DNA from: Clostridiales bacterium
GTDB taxonomy: Bacteria > Bacillota > Clostridia > TANB77 > CAG-508
Reading direction: 5' to 3'
DNA length: 30,216 bases
Assembly (NCBI GenBank): GCA_003507395.1
Contig: DNVW01000005.1
Location: 57,290-87,505, forward strand
The notes beneath the pieces were generated by a model. It was given only the letters and a program-made list of their open reading frames with translations, made no database searches and was not told where the DNA came from. Below, in pieces: positions 14,887 through 22,100 of the stretch (its first letter is position 1; every line of letters begins with the position of its first letter). The position numbers were made by a program, and so were the translations under genes.

Positions 14887-15141
14887 ATGTCTATGGATGA
14901 AACAATGAGTTTTGAGGTAGAAAGAGAAAAAAATGTTAAGACTAGAGAAATACTTACAAAAGTTTATCAAGCATTGGAAGAAAAAGGATATAATCCAATA
15001 AATCAAATAGTTGGATATATATTATCAGGAGATCCTACATATATTACAAGCCATAATGATGCAAGAAATCTTATAAGACAATTAGAAAGAGATGAATTAT
15101 TAGAAAAGATGGTAAAAAATTATATAGGATTAGGCGAATAA
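14887..15141 (+). CDS. ireB: IreB-family regulatory protein (DUF965)
   Basis: This 84-aa protein matches the IreB/YrzL family: KTREILTKVYQALEEKGYNPINQIVGYILSGDPTYITSHNDARNLIRQLERDELL. In Enterococcus IreB is a phosphorylation target of the Ser/Thr kinase IreK and controls cephalosporin resistance; a cognate kinase is not in this window. The N-terminal TMSFEVE segment holds the threonine region equivalent to the phosphorylated site in IreB. AGGAGG precedes the start, and ruvX begins one base after its stop. Confidence 0.93.
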   Translation: MSMDETMSFEVEREKNVKTREILTKVYQALEEKGYNPINQIVGYILSGDPTYITSHNDARNLIRQLERDELLEKMVKNYIGLGE

Positions 15142-15142
15142 T

Positions 15143-15559
15143 ATGAGAAAACTTGGGATTGACTATGGAGATAGTAGAGTAGGACTAGCTATAAGCGATG
15201 AACTGGGAATAACTGCGCAAGGATTATGTACAATTAATCATAAAGGAAACGATAAAATTGTTCTAAAACAATTAGAAGAGATACTTAATAGCTATGAAAT
15301 AGATACCATTGTAATAGGTATTCCCATAAATATGGATGGAACCGAAGGAATAAGAGTAGAGGTAACAAAAAAATTTATACATAAATTAAAATGTAAATTT
15401 AATAAAGTTAATATTGTTGAAATTGATGAAAGATTAACAACTGTGGCAGCACATAAAACTATGAATTACTTAGGAATAAAAAAGGAAGATAAAAAAAATA
15501 TAGTTGATACTATATCAGCAATATATATATTAGAGACATATATGAATAAGAAAAAATAG
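15143..15559 (+). CDS. ruvX: Putative pre-16S rRNA nuclease / Holliday junction resolvase YqgF
   Basis: This RNase H-fold nuclease of the YqgF/RuvX family is thought to mature the 5' end of 16S rRNA; an older assignment is Holliday junction resolution. The first catalytic Asp lies in LGIDYGDSRVGLAISD (about 3-18), the second acidic residue in the IVIGIPINMDGTEG region, and a third in DERLTTVAA; DTISAIYILETYM closes the fold. Length 138 aa is normal. It forms the conserved ireB-ruvX-DUF1292 order and is separated from ireB by one base. Confidence 0.95.
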   Translation: MRKLGIDYGDSRVGLAISDELGITAQGLCTINHKGNDKIVLKQLEEILNSYEIDTIVIGIPINMDGTEGIRVEVTKKFIHKLKCKFNKVNIVEIDERLTTVAAHKTMNYLGIKKEDKKNIVDTISAIYILETYMNKKK

Positions 15560-15667
15560 AACTGTATATCATGAGCAAAATTGAAGATAATATAATTAAG
15601 TTATTAACGTTGTAGAAATACAAATTTAAATATTATAATAATAAAAAGTTGAAAGGAGAAAATTAAA

Positions 15668-15991
15668 ATGAGTGAAGATTTAAACAATGAAGTTCCAGAA
15701 AACATGGAAGGAGAAGAAATAGACAATATAGTAATATTAAATGATGAGGAAGGAAATGAAGTTCAATTTGAGTTTTTAGATTTAATTGAATATGATGGAG
15801 AAGAATATGTAATATTGTTACCAGTAGAAGAAGAAGTCTCAGAAGAACCAGGTGAAGTTGTAATATTAAAACTAGAGAACACATCAGATGAAGAAGAATC
15901 TTATGTAAGTGTAGATGATGAAGAAATATTAAATAATGTGTTTGAGATATTCAAAGAAAAATTCAAAGATGAATTTAATTTTACAGATTAG
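15668..15991 (+). CDS. DUF1292 protein (YrzB-like)
   Basis: This small (107 aa), very acidic cytosolic protein matches DUF1292: the core ILNDEEGNEVQFEFLDLIEYDGEEYVILLPVE, then VVILKLE and SYVSVDDEEILNNVFEIFKEKFKDEF. It is always found near ruvX and ireB in Firmicutes, and its function is unknown. AAAGGAG lies about eight bases before the ATG. A roughly 110-bp gap from ruvX and the strong terminator just after it mark the end of this conserved block. Confidence 0.93.
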   Translation: MSEDLNNEVPENMEGEEIDNIVILNDEEGNEVQFEFLDLIEYDGEEYVILLPVEEEVSEEPGEVVILKLENTSDEEESYVSVDDEEILNNVFEIFKEKFKDEFNFTD

Positions 15992-16009
15992 AAAATACTA
16001 ACAAGAAAA

Positions 16010-16048
16010 AATAATATAATGTTGTAAAAAACATTATATTATTTTTTT
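16010..16048 (+). terminator. Terminator after the DUF1292 gene
   Basis: AATAATATAATGTT (16010-16023) pairs perfectly with AACATTATATTATT (16030-16043) around a short loop and ends in a run of seven T. It is a strong intrinsic terminator of the ireB-ruvX-DUF1292 block. Confidence 0.88.
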
Positions 16049-16049
16049 C

Positions 16050-16079
16050 TTGCTACTTAATAAGATTTTGTGATAAAAT
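16050..16079 (+). promoter_or_regulatory. Promoter of the accessory stretch
   Basis: TTGCTA (16050-16055), an 18-bp spacer and TAAAAT (16074-16079), immediately after the previous terminator and about 24 bp before the next ATG. Confidence 0.45.
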
Positions 16080-16102
16080 AAGAAAAGAAGGAGTTGATAC
16101 AA

Positions 16103-16576
16103 ATGAGAAATTTTACCACATGGTTAATAGTAATTTTTGGTTTTATGTTTTGGGGATTCAGGGTTGTTGCGACAGTTGCAGCTAGTACAGGAATGGAATT
16201 TATGATTAAGCCAATGGATATTATGGTAGAAATACCAGTATTATTTATAAGCTTTATGTGTATTTGCTTTATAATTAAAAGAAAAATATTAGCAGCAGTA
16301 ATATATTTAGTTACACATGGAATATATTATGGAGTATTTTTATACCAAAATATTAATACAATAATGTATGGACAGGTAACAGAAGAAAATTATATTTCAA
16401 TATTCTTTTCTTTTATAGGTATATTATTGCCAATATTTGCTCTATTAGATTTAATGTTAGATAAAAGTAGAAAAATGCGCCCAAAAGATAAAAAAACGGA
16501 TTGGTTTTATGGAGATGAAAAATATGACAGAAAAATGGATGAAAGGGCGGACAAAAATAATTATCGTACATTATAG
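16103..16576 (+). CDS. Hypothetical membrane protein, four helices
   Basis: I do not recognise a family. The 157-aa product has about four membrane segments (near 5-23, 45-62, 67-87 and 99-119), so both ends probably lie on the same side. A basic C-terminal tail follows (KSRKMRPKDKKTDWFYGDEKYDRKMDERADKNNYR), presumably cytosolic. The ATG at 16103 is chosen because AAGGAG sits about nine bases upstream; an in-frame TTG nine bases earlier touches that ribosome site. It is the first gene after the conserved ruvX block and probably starts an accessory transcript. Confidence 0.6.
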   Translation: MRNFTTWLIVIFGFMFWGFRVVATVAASTGMEFMIKPMDIMVEIPVLFISFMCICFIIKRKILAAVIYLVTHGIYYGVFLYQNINTIMYGQVTEENYISIFFSFIGILLPIFALLDLMLDKSRKMRPKDKKTDWFYGDEKYDRKMDERADKNNYRTL

Positions 16577-16610
16577 TATTGTATAATGTATACTAAAGGA
16601 AGTTAATATT

Positions 16611-17096
16611 ATGAAAAATCAAGAATATATAGAATACACATATTTACATAGGAAAGTAGTTATGTATTTAGCTAATAAGTACATAAAGAAAGATAAGGAA
16701 AAAATTTTAAAACAAATACAATACCATGATATGGATAAATTATTTATGTATTTATTTTATGACAAAAAGGATGTTTCTGCTATGCATAGAAAATTATCCT
16801 TACATCATGAAAATGAAATAGAAAAAAATTATATTGATTATATTGAAATGATATTAGATTGGGAGAGCGCAAGATATACTAAACCAGATAAACCATTAAA
16901 TGCTTATGATACATTATATAAATATTACCCTAATATGGAACATGAAATATTACCAATATTAAAAGAATTTGAAATAGATAAACCAAATTTGCCCATGGAA
17001 AAAGATGTGCTAGAATATGCGAATAGCTTAAAGAATATATCTATGGAAGATATAGAAAAAGAATTAATAGATTATATAAAACAAGAAATGGTATAG
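16611..17096 (+). CDS. DUF5662-like protein with His/Asp metal-site pattern
   Basis: This 161-aa soluble helical protein has conserved-looking polar residues in the order His39-Asp40, Asp42-Lys43, His59, His65-His66 and Asp83-Trp84-Glu85. The pattern HDMDK, then LHHENE, then DWESAR resembles the DUF5662 family and suggests a bound metal, HD-like but not a canonical HD phosphohydrolase. I am not certain of the family name. AAAGGAAG precedes the ATG. A histidine phosphatase starts 12 bases later on the same strand, so the two may act together on a phosphorylated substrate; that is a guess. Confidence 0.55.
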   Translation: MKNQEYIEYTYLHRKVVMYLANKYIKKDKEKILKQIQYHDMDKLFMYLFYDKKDVSAMHRKLSLHHENEIEKNYIDYIEMILDWESARYTKPDKPLNAYDTLYKYYPNMEHEILPILKEFEIDKPNLPMEKDVLEYANSLKNISMEDIEKELIDYIKQEMV

Positions 17097-17108
17097 GAAA
17101 TTGAAAAA

Positions 17109-17645
17109 ATGAAAACAAATCTTATATATTTTGTACATGGTACAACTTATGATAACGCCAGTAAAAAATGCTCTGGCTGGAAACAAGTTGAACTGAACAA
17201 TTTAGGTAAAGAACAAGCCGAAAATTTAGGAAGATTAAATTCAAATATAAAGTTTGATGTGATTTTTACATCTGACTTAATAAGAGCTATAGATAGTGCA
17301 AATATAGCTTTTCCTAATATCCCCAAAATACAAGATCAAAGGTTAAGAGAATGTAATTATGGCGATTTAGATGGAGAGGATAAGCAGTTAGTAATTTATG
17401 AAGAACATATTTATACTCCTTTTCCAAATGGAGAATCACTAAAAGATGTTGAAGAAAGAATTGATAATTTTATTAAAGACATAAAAGAAAAATATAAAGG
17501 AAAAACAATTGGGATTGTCGCACATAGAGCACCACAACTTGCTTTTGAAGTAATAACAAAAAATATCAGTTGGGAAGAAGCAAACAAGAACGACTGGAGA
17601 AAAACAGGTTCATGGCAACCAGGGTGGCAATATAATATAGATTAA
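17109..17645 (+). CDS. Histidine phosphatase superfamily protein (HG variant lacking first Arg)
   Basis: The phosphoglycerate-mutase-like fold is recognisable: His10 in YFVHGTTYDN, the second Arg59 in TSDLIRAIDSA, acidic Glu81 in LRECNYGDLDGE, FPNGESLKDVEERI, and the second histidine His139 in GIVAHRAPQLA. The usual RHG at the catalytic site reads VHG: Arg9 is replaced by Val. The C-terminal WQPGWQY is a feature I associate with a Firmicutes subfamily that shares the HGTT start. The substitution could alter phosphate binding. Substrate unknown. The ribosome site is weak (TAGGAAATTG), suggesting coupling to the upstream gene. Confidence 0.8.
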   Translation: MKTNLIYFVHGTTYDNASKKCSGWKQVELNNLGKEQAENLGRLNSNIKFDVIFTSDLIRAIDSANIAFPNIPKIQDQRLRECNYGDLDGEDKQLVIYEEHIYTPFPNGESLKDVEERIDNFIKDIKEKYKGKTIGIVAHRAPQLAFEVITKNISWEEANKNDWRKTGSWQPGWQYNID

Positions 17646-17662
17646 ATGAAGGTGTGTCTGTT

Positions 17663-17830
17663 ATGAAGGTATTAATAATTGGCATAGTTGCAAGTGGTAA
17701 AACAACATTAGCACGCAGATTATCAAAAGAAACTAACATTAAAAATTATGAAATAGATTTAATAGTTCATGATGATAAAAATAAGAGAAAAAGAACAAAC
17801 AAAGAACAAACAAAGAACAACAAAAAATAA
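17663..17830 (+). pseudogene. Truncated P-loop kinase fragment
   Basis: A 55-codon ORF begins MKVLIIGIVASGKTTLARRLSKETNIKNYEIDLIVHDD. This is the N-terminus of a P-loop nucleoside-kinase or topology-modulation family in which the full protein is about 150-180 aa. After KRTNKEQ the frame degenerates in a 2.9-copy tandem repeat of an 11-bp unit (AAAGAACAAAC, 17790-17821) and stops. The lid and catalytic second half are missing. Copy-number change of an 11-bp unit, which is not a multiple of three, could have caused the frameshift, but downstream sequence does not resume the kinase, so a deletion is also implied. Confidence 0.7.
17790..17821 (+). repeat. 11-bp tandem repeat, 2.9 copies
   Basis: The unit AAAGAACAAAC occurs at 17790-17800 and 17801-17811 and in near-complete form at 17812-17821. 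It lies at the break point of the kinase fragment. Confidence 0.85.
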
Positions 17831-17937
17831 TATTCATGACACTCAAACTTTTGGGGTGCAAGACAAAACTGACAATGTACTAATAGGTTTTGCGGAATTT
17901 TTAGATTCACTAAAAGAAAGTGCATTCAAAACAAATA

Positions 17938-17971
17938 AGGCAGATAATTTGTTGAAAATTATCTGCCTTTT
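17938..17971 (+). terminator. Hairpin terminator overlapping a promoter
   Basis: AGGCAGATAATTT (17938-17950) pairs perfectly with AAATTATCTGCCT (17956-17968) around GTTGA, followed by TTT. It would end transcription from the accessory stretch. The next promoter starts inside its loop. Confidence 0.75.
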
Positions 17972-17981
17972 ATGGTATAAT
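17952..17981 (+). promoter_or_regulatory. Promoter of rbgA-mrnC nested in the hairpin
   Basis: TTGAAA (17952-17957) and TATAAT (17976-17981) are 18 bp apart. The -35 box occupies the loop and the start of the 3' arm of the terminator at 17938-17971. It is the nearest good promoter upstream of rbgA. Confidence 0.5.
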
Positions 17982-18002
17982 TGAAGCAAAATATTAAGAT
18001 AG

Positions 18003-18176
18003 AAAGAAGAAATATTACACAATGCGGGGCAAATATCTGCAAAAGTAGCACAAGAATTAGCTTATAAAGAGTATGATAAATTTAAAATTAAACAAGACAA
18101 ATTATATAAATCAGATTTTGATGATTTTTTAAATGAAACAAGAATGATAGAGAATGGAAGTGGAAATAATGGATAA
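18003..18176 (+). pseudogene. RhuM-family C-terminal fragment
   Basis: After an in-frame stop, about 57 codons read KEEILHNAGQISAKVAQELAYKEYD, then KFKIKQDKLYKSDFDDFLNET. This matches the C-terminal end of RhuM-type (virulence RhuM/DNA-binding) proteins as I remember them: EILxNAGxIS, AxEYDKF and QDKLYxSDFD. No start codon with a ribosome site precedes it, and the bulk of the gene (normally about 330 aa) is absent. Its stop codon lies inside the rbgA start region. It is best read as a remnant left by deletion or transfer of a genomic-island gene. Confidence 0.65.
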
Positions 18177-19071
18177 AAAAGAAAAAAGTTTACCATCGAC
18201 GAGCATTAACTGGTATCCAGGGCACATGGCAAAAACTAAAAGACAAATAATTGAAGATTTAAAATTAATAGATATAGTTATAGAAATATTGGATGCAAGA
18301 ATTCCAATATCTAGCCAAAATCCAGATATCAATAAATTAATACAAAATAAGAAAAGAATAATAGTATTAAACAAATCAGATTTATCAGATAAAAAACAAA
18401 ATGAAAAGTGGATTACATATTTTAAACAAAAGGATTATCAGGCAATTCTGGTAGATTCAAATAGTGGAAAAGGGATAAAGGAATGTCTAAGTGCAATAAA
18501 AAAGCTATATGAATCAGATACATATATAGAAAAAGGAAGAATAGGAAAATCTATAAGAGTAATGATTTTAGGGATACCAAATGTTGGAAAGTCATCATTT
18601 ATAAATAGAATTTCTAAAAAAACTTCTGCACAAGTAGGAAATAAACCAGGAGTTACAAGGCAAAAACAATGGATAAAAATAGAAGATAATATAGAATTAA
18701 TGGATACACCAGGAGTATTGTGGCCAAAATTTGAAAGCGAAGAGGTTGCGCTAAATCTAGCTTATACAGGAACTATAAAAAATGATATTCTACAATCAAT
18801 TGAAATAGGTTTTCAATTGCTAAAGTTTTTAATTAAAAATTGTAGAAATAATGTTATTATAAGGTATAAATTAGACGATAAGAAAATAGAAGAAATAATG
18901 AAATCAGAAAAAGAAGAAAATGATGTAATTCTAGAAATATTGCATGAAATAGGAAAAAAACGTGGGGCTTTAATTTCTGGTGGAGAAATTGATGAAGAAA
19001 AAACAGCCAATATTATATTAGATGATTTTAGAAGCGGAAAATTAGGTGAAATTACATTAGAAAGGTTATAG
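18169..19071 (+). CDS. rbgA: Ribosome biogenesis GTPase RbgA (YlqF)
   Basis: This circularly permuted GTPase is required for late 50S subunit assembly. The G4 motif NKSD (68-71) precedes G1 GIPNVGKSS (135-143) and G3 DTPG (179-182), the expected permuted order. The N-terminal INWYPGHMAKTKR and the helical C-terminal domain are typical. Length 300 aa is normal. The ATG at 18169 is chosen because GGAAGTGG lies just upstream; an in-frame ATG 15 bases earlier lacks a ribosome site. The gene starts inside the RhuM remnant, so an upstream deletion may have changed its original promoter. mrnC follows 32 bp later. Confidence 0.96.
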   Translation: MDKKEKSLPSTSINWYPGHMAKTKRQIIEDLKLIDIVIEILDARIPISSQNPDINKLIQNKKRIIVLNKSDLSDKKQNEKWITYFKQKDYQAILVDSNSGKGIKECLSAIKKLYESDTYIEKGRIGKSIRVMILGIPNVGKSSFINRISKKTSAQVGNKPGVTRQKQWIKIEDNIELMDTPGVLWPKFESEEVALNLAYTGTIKNDILQSIEIGFQLLKFLIKNCRNNVIIRYKLDDKKIEEIMKSEKEENDVILEILHEIGKKRGALISGGEIDEEKTANIILDDFRSGKLGEITLERL

Positions 19072-19103
19072 AATAAAAATTAATAGTTAAAGAGAGGAAA
19101 AGA

Positions 19104-19514
19104 ATGAACTTATTTAATATAGAAAAAAATGAAATAGAAGTAAATATGATGTCACCACTTACATGGGCGTATGTGGGGGATGCAGTATATGAACTATATA
19201 TAAGAACACATTTAGTAAATAAAACAAATTTAAAACCACACAAGTTACATATAGAGGCAATTAAATATGTAAAAGCACAATCCCAAGCACAAGCTTTGAA
19301 AAAGATAGAGGTAAATCTTACGGAAAAAGAAAAAGAGATAGTAAGAAGAGGAAGAAATACAGAAAATCATCATGTTGCTAAAAATGCAAGTGTTCAAGAT
19401 TACATGTATTCAACAGCATTTGAAGCTTTAATAGGATATTTGTATTTGACAAATCAAGAAAAAAGAATAAAAGAATTAGTAGAAATGATAATTCCAACAA
19501 GACCAGAAAGATAA
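19104..19514 (+). CDS. mrnC: Mini-ribonuclease III
   Basis: This dimeric RNase III-type enzyme lacks a dsRNA-binding domain and trims 23S rRNA precursor ends, in Bacillus with L3 as partner. The catalytic block MSPLTWAYVGDAVYELYIR carries Asp26, and the second site is in TAFEALIGYLYL. RRGRN and HHVAKNAS match the family. 136 aa is normal. It sits directly after rbgA with GAGAGGAAAAG ahead of the ATG, joining two large-subunit maturation genes. It is elsewhere usually next to cysS. Confidence 0.95.
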   Translation: MNLFNIEKNEIEVNMMSPLTWAYVGDAVYELYIRTHLVNKTNLKPHKLHIEAIKYVKAQSQAQALKKIEVNLTEKEKEIVRRGRNTENHHVAKNASVQDYMYSTAFEALIGYLYLTNQEKRIKELVEMIIPTRPER

Positions 19515-19519
19515 TGTAT

Positions 19520-19539
19520 GGCAAAGTTCCACCTTTGCC
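19520..19539 (+). other. Short stem-loop after mrnC
   Basis: GGCAAAG (19520-19526) pairs with CTTTGCC (19533-19539) around a 6-nt loop. No T tract follows, so it is not a standard terminator; it may be a 3' stabilising or processing hairpin. Confidence 0.4.
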
Positions 19540-19569
19540 CAGAAATAACAAATATTTAATACAAAAATA

Positions 19570-19599
19570 TTGACTTAGGTAATAAAAATATGCTAAACT
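19570..19599 (+). promoter_or_regulatory. Promoter of tRNA-Glu
   Basis: TTGACT (19570-19575), an 18-bp spacer and TAAACT (19594-19599) with a TGC extension directly before it (extended -10), 17 bp ahead of the tRNA 5' end. Confidence 0.6.
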
Positions 19600-19616
19600 A
19601 TATAAGTAGATTTTAA

Positions 19617-19691
19617 GGCCCCTTGGTCAAGCGGTTAAGACGCAGCCCTCTCAAGGCTGAATCATGGGTTCGATTCCCGTAGGGGTCACCA
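19617..19691 (+). tRNA. tRNA-Glu (anticodon CTC)
   Basis: A complete 75-nt cloverleaf with encoded CCA: acceptor GGCCCCT/AGGGGTC, D stem GTCA/AGAC, perfect anticodon stem CAGCC/GGCTG with loop CTCTCAA (CTC), T arm ATGGG-TTCGATT-CCCGT and discriminator A. The body is typical tRNA-Glu. CTC reads only GAG, a minor codon in this AT-rich genome. It stands alone with its own promoter and terminator. Confidence 0.95.
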
Positions 19692-19700
19692 AAAGTAAAA

Positions 19701-19738
19701 AACTCAAACATTGATATTAGTAAATGTTTGAGTTTTTT
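19701..19738 (+). terminator. Terminator of tRNA-Glu
   Basis: AACTCAAACATT (19701-19712) pairs with AATGTTTGAGTT (19723-19734), followed by a T run, beginning nine bases past the tRNA CCA. Confidence 0.88.
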
Positions 19739-19829
19739 AGTGTGTAGAAAAATTATATATTAGAGAAACAAAACTTTTCGATATATGATTATAATTTTTT
19801 AGATTGTTATTAAAAATTTAAATGTTCGC

Positions 19830-19858
19830 TTGACAAAGAAAGAAAACAGATGTACAAT
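19830..19858 (+). promoter_or_regulatory. Promoter of recN
   Basis: TTGACA (19830-19835), a 17-bp spacer and TACAAT (19853-19858), with TG directly before the -10. A GTTCG half-site (about 19824-19828) abuts the -35, but no full GAAC-N4-GTTC LexA box was found. Confidence 0.65.
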
Positions 19859-19904
19859 ACAAACAACAATTCGATAAAACAAAAATTTGCAGAAGGAGGA
19901 ACAT

Positions 19905-21527
19905 ATGATAACAACATTACACATAAAAAATATAGGAATAATAGATGATTTGACTATAGACTTAAATGAGGGACTAAATGTATTAACAGGAGAAACAGGA
20001 GCTGGAAAAACATTAATAATAGATTCTCTAGCAATAATAGCAGGAGGAAGGTTTTCTAAAGAGATGATAAGAAGAGGTGAAAACTATTCTTTTGTAGAGC
20101 TAAGCATATATTATCCAGATAATGAATTGGCTATTGATGGTAATATAATAGTTACAAGAGAAGTTTATGCTAATGGAAGAAATTCTTGCAAAATAAATGG
20201 AAGACTTGTAACAGTAAATGAACTAAAAGATGTAATGAAGAAAATAATAAATATACATGGGCAACAAGACAATCAACTTTTGTTAGACTCCAAATATCAT
20301 ATAAAATATTTAGATAATTTCATTGGCAAAGAGTTAAAAGAGATAAAAGAACAATATATGGAATTATATAATGAATATAAAAAATTAAAAAATGAACTAC
20401 AAAACAATTATGGGGATGAGAAGGAAAAAGAAAGGAGATTAGATTTATTAAAATATCAATTAAAAGAAATAAAACAAGTAGATTTGAAACCAAAAGAAGA
20501 TGAAGAGTTAGAAGAAAAAAGGAATATAATACTTAATTCTGAAAAGCTACAAGTTAACCTAATAGATATAGATACTAATTTATCTAACCAAGTAATTGAT
20601 GGATTAAGTAATTCTATAAGGGCTTTAGAAAAAATAGAAAATTATGGAGAAATATACAAAGGCAAACTTGTAGATTTAAAAAACATCTATTATGAAATAC
20701 AAGAGCTTACCAGAGATTTTGAGAATATGAGAGAAGATGTATGCTTTGACGAATATGAAAGAAATGAAATAGAAAAGAGATTAGATATAATATTTTCTCT
20801 TAAAAGGAAATATGGAAATAGCATAGAGGAAATATTAAAATATAAAGAAAATGTAAGCAAGCAGATATATGAAATAGAGAATGTTGATGAGCATAATGAA
20901 AAATTAAGAAAATCAATAGCAGAGCTAGAAGAAAAGATGAAAGCACAATCAAAATTAATGGAAGAAATAAGAAAAAAATATGCTATTGTGTTATCAGAAA
21001 AAATAAATAAAGAATTAAAAGATTTAGAAATGTTTAATTCTGTGTTTGAAATAAATGTGGAAACAATACAAGAATTTAATTTAAATGGATTAAACAAAGT
21101 TGAATTTTTTATTTGTACTAATATTGGAGATGAATCAAAACCACTTGTAAAAATAGCGTCAGGTGGGGAAATGTCAAGATTAATGTTAGCAATAAAATCA
21201 GTGTTGGCAAGTACTGATGAAGTACCAGTTTTAGTATTTGACGAAATAGACACGGGAATAAGTGGTAAGGCTGCTAAAGCAGTAGGAGAAAAATTAAAAG
21301 CAATATCAAAAACGCATCAAGTAATATGTATAACACATTTGGCTCCAATTGCAGCCAAAGGAGATTATAATTATTATATAACGAAAAATATAAAAAATGA
21401 AAAAACAGTAACAAATATAAAACAACTAAACGAAGAAGAGACAATAAATGAAATTGCAAGAATTGCAACTGGAGAAGTAACAGAAATATCTAAAAAGCAA
21501 GCAATAGAATTAAGAAAAGTATCATAA
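19905..21527 (+). CDS. recN: DNA repair ATPase RecN
   Basis: This SMC-like ATPase of double-strand-break repair holds DNA ends for RecA-dependent recombination. Walker A GETGAGKT is at residues 29-36, GRNSCKINGR follows near 91-100, a central coiled coil spans roughly 140-365, the ABC signature SGGEMSR is at 419-425 and Walker B FDEIDTGISG at 445-454. At 540 aa it is slightly short but complete. The ATG at 19905 follows AGAAGGAGG; an upstream in-frame TTG is ignored. It has its own promoter. No argR or spo0A neighbour, often found beside recN in Clostridia, is present. Confidence 0.97.
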   Translation: MITTLHIKNIGIIDDLTIDLNEGLNVLTGETGAGKTLIIDSLAIIAGGRFSKEMIRRGENYSFVELSIYYPDNELAIDGNIIVTREVYANGRNSCKINGRLVTVNELKDVMKKIINIHGQQDNQLLLDSKYHIKYLDNFIGKELKEIKEQYMELYNEYKKLKNELQNNYGDEKEKERRLDLLKYQLKEIKQVDLKPKEDEELEEKRNIILNSEKLQVNLIDIDTNLSNQVIDGLSNSIRALEKIENYGEIYKGKLVDLKNIYYEIQELTRDFENMREDVCFDEYERNEIEKRLDIIFSLKRKYGNSIEEILKYKENVSKQIYEIENVDEHNEKLRKSIAELEEKMKAQSKLMEEIRKKYAIVLSEKINKELKDLEMFNSVFEINVETIQEFNLNGLNKVEFFICTNIGDESKPLVKIASGGEMSRLMLAIKSVLASTDEVPVLVFDEIDTGISGKAAKAVGEKLKAISKTHQVICITHLAPIAAKGDYNYYITKNIKNEKTVTNIKQLNEEETINEIARIATGEVTEISKKQAIELRKVS

Positions 21528-21537
21528 TACTATATAA

Positions 21538-21564
21538 GAGCTAGTCAAAACTAGCTCATTTTTT
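21538..21564 (+). terminator. Terminator of recN
   Basis: GAGCTAG (21538-21544) pairs with CTAGCTC (21551-21557), then A and six T (21559-21564). It is a clear intrinsic terminator ten bases past the stop codon. Confidence 0.88.
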
Positions 21565-22100
21565 GCATAGGAAAAACTATGCCTGAGAGGCTTTATATAT
21601 AGGTATGAGATTAGCTAATTCAACGTTGAAAAATGTCGTTTTATGACATACGAAACTTCTTGAAAAAACCCATATAAACCATTATAATAAAAATAATAAT
21701 TATATTCATAGTAAAATTAAAATTTTATTAATATTCAACATAATAATTAAATCAAAAAAATTGAATTTCTTAAATTTTTAAATCTAAAATAACCAGATCA
21801 AAAAATAAAGTTATTTTCAAAAATTCAAAATCTATAAAAGCACTTCCTTTCATATTTACATATGTTTTTTTGTCATACAAAAATTTTGTTCAAATCTTAT
21901 TTAAGGACTTTAATACAAATAGGATGAATATTATAAATTTTAATTCTAAACTATTAATGTAAAATTTATTCAATTAAGGAGGAATGATAAATAGAGTATA
22001 TAAAATACTAGCTAAACAAAGATCTTCTAAATGAGTGCCAAAAAATGGTGCTCATTTATTTTGAGCTAATGCTTAAATGAACATAAATTTTACAAAATTG
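21565..22100 (+). other. Gene-poor 536-bp gap before lysS
   Basis: No gene of normal length is supported on either strand. Features seen are an ATGTC-N7-GACAT dyad (about 21632-21648), AT-rich sequence from 21660 to 21960, an AAGGAGG at 21976-21982 followed one base later by a 16-codon ORF (21984-22034), and a terminator-like hairpin (22029-22061). No T-box consensus (no AGGGTGGNACC-like stretch) precedes lysS. The short ORF's start codon lies too close to its ribosome site for confident translation. The layout is consistent with a small untranslated or leader transcript. Confidence 0.4.
22029..22061 (+). terminator. Terminator-like hairpin upstream of lysS
   Basis: AAATGAGTGCCA (22029-22040) and TGGTGCTCATTT (22046-22057) form a 12-bp stem with two G-U pairs, followed by a broken T tract (ATTTTG). 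It would end a small transcript upstream of the lysS promoter. Confidence 0.6.

Noticed and set aside
18154..18168. Earlier in-frame ATG for rbgA
   Set aside because: No ribosome site precedes it, while GGAAGTGG is well spaced for the ATG at 18169, and RbgA proteins normally begin close to the WYPGHM motif.
19515..19556. 13-codon ORF MAKFHLCPEITNI after mrnC as a remnant of a longer gene
   Set aside because: Too short, lacks a ribosome site, and its bases are accounted for by the GGCAAAG/CTTTGCC stem-loop.
19815..19835. LexA (SOS) operator before recN
   Set aside because: Only a GTTCG half-site is present; the opposite half of the GAAC-N4-GTTC box does not match.
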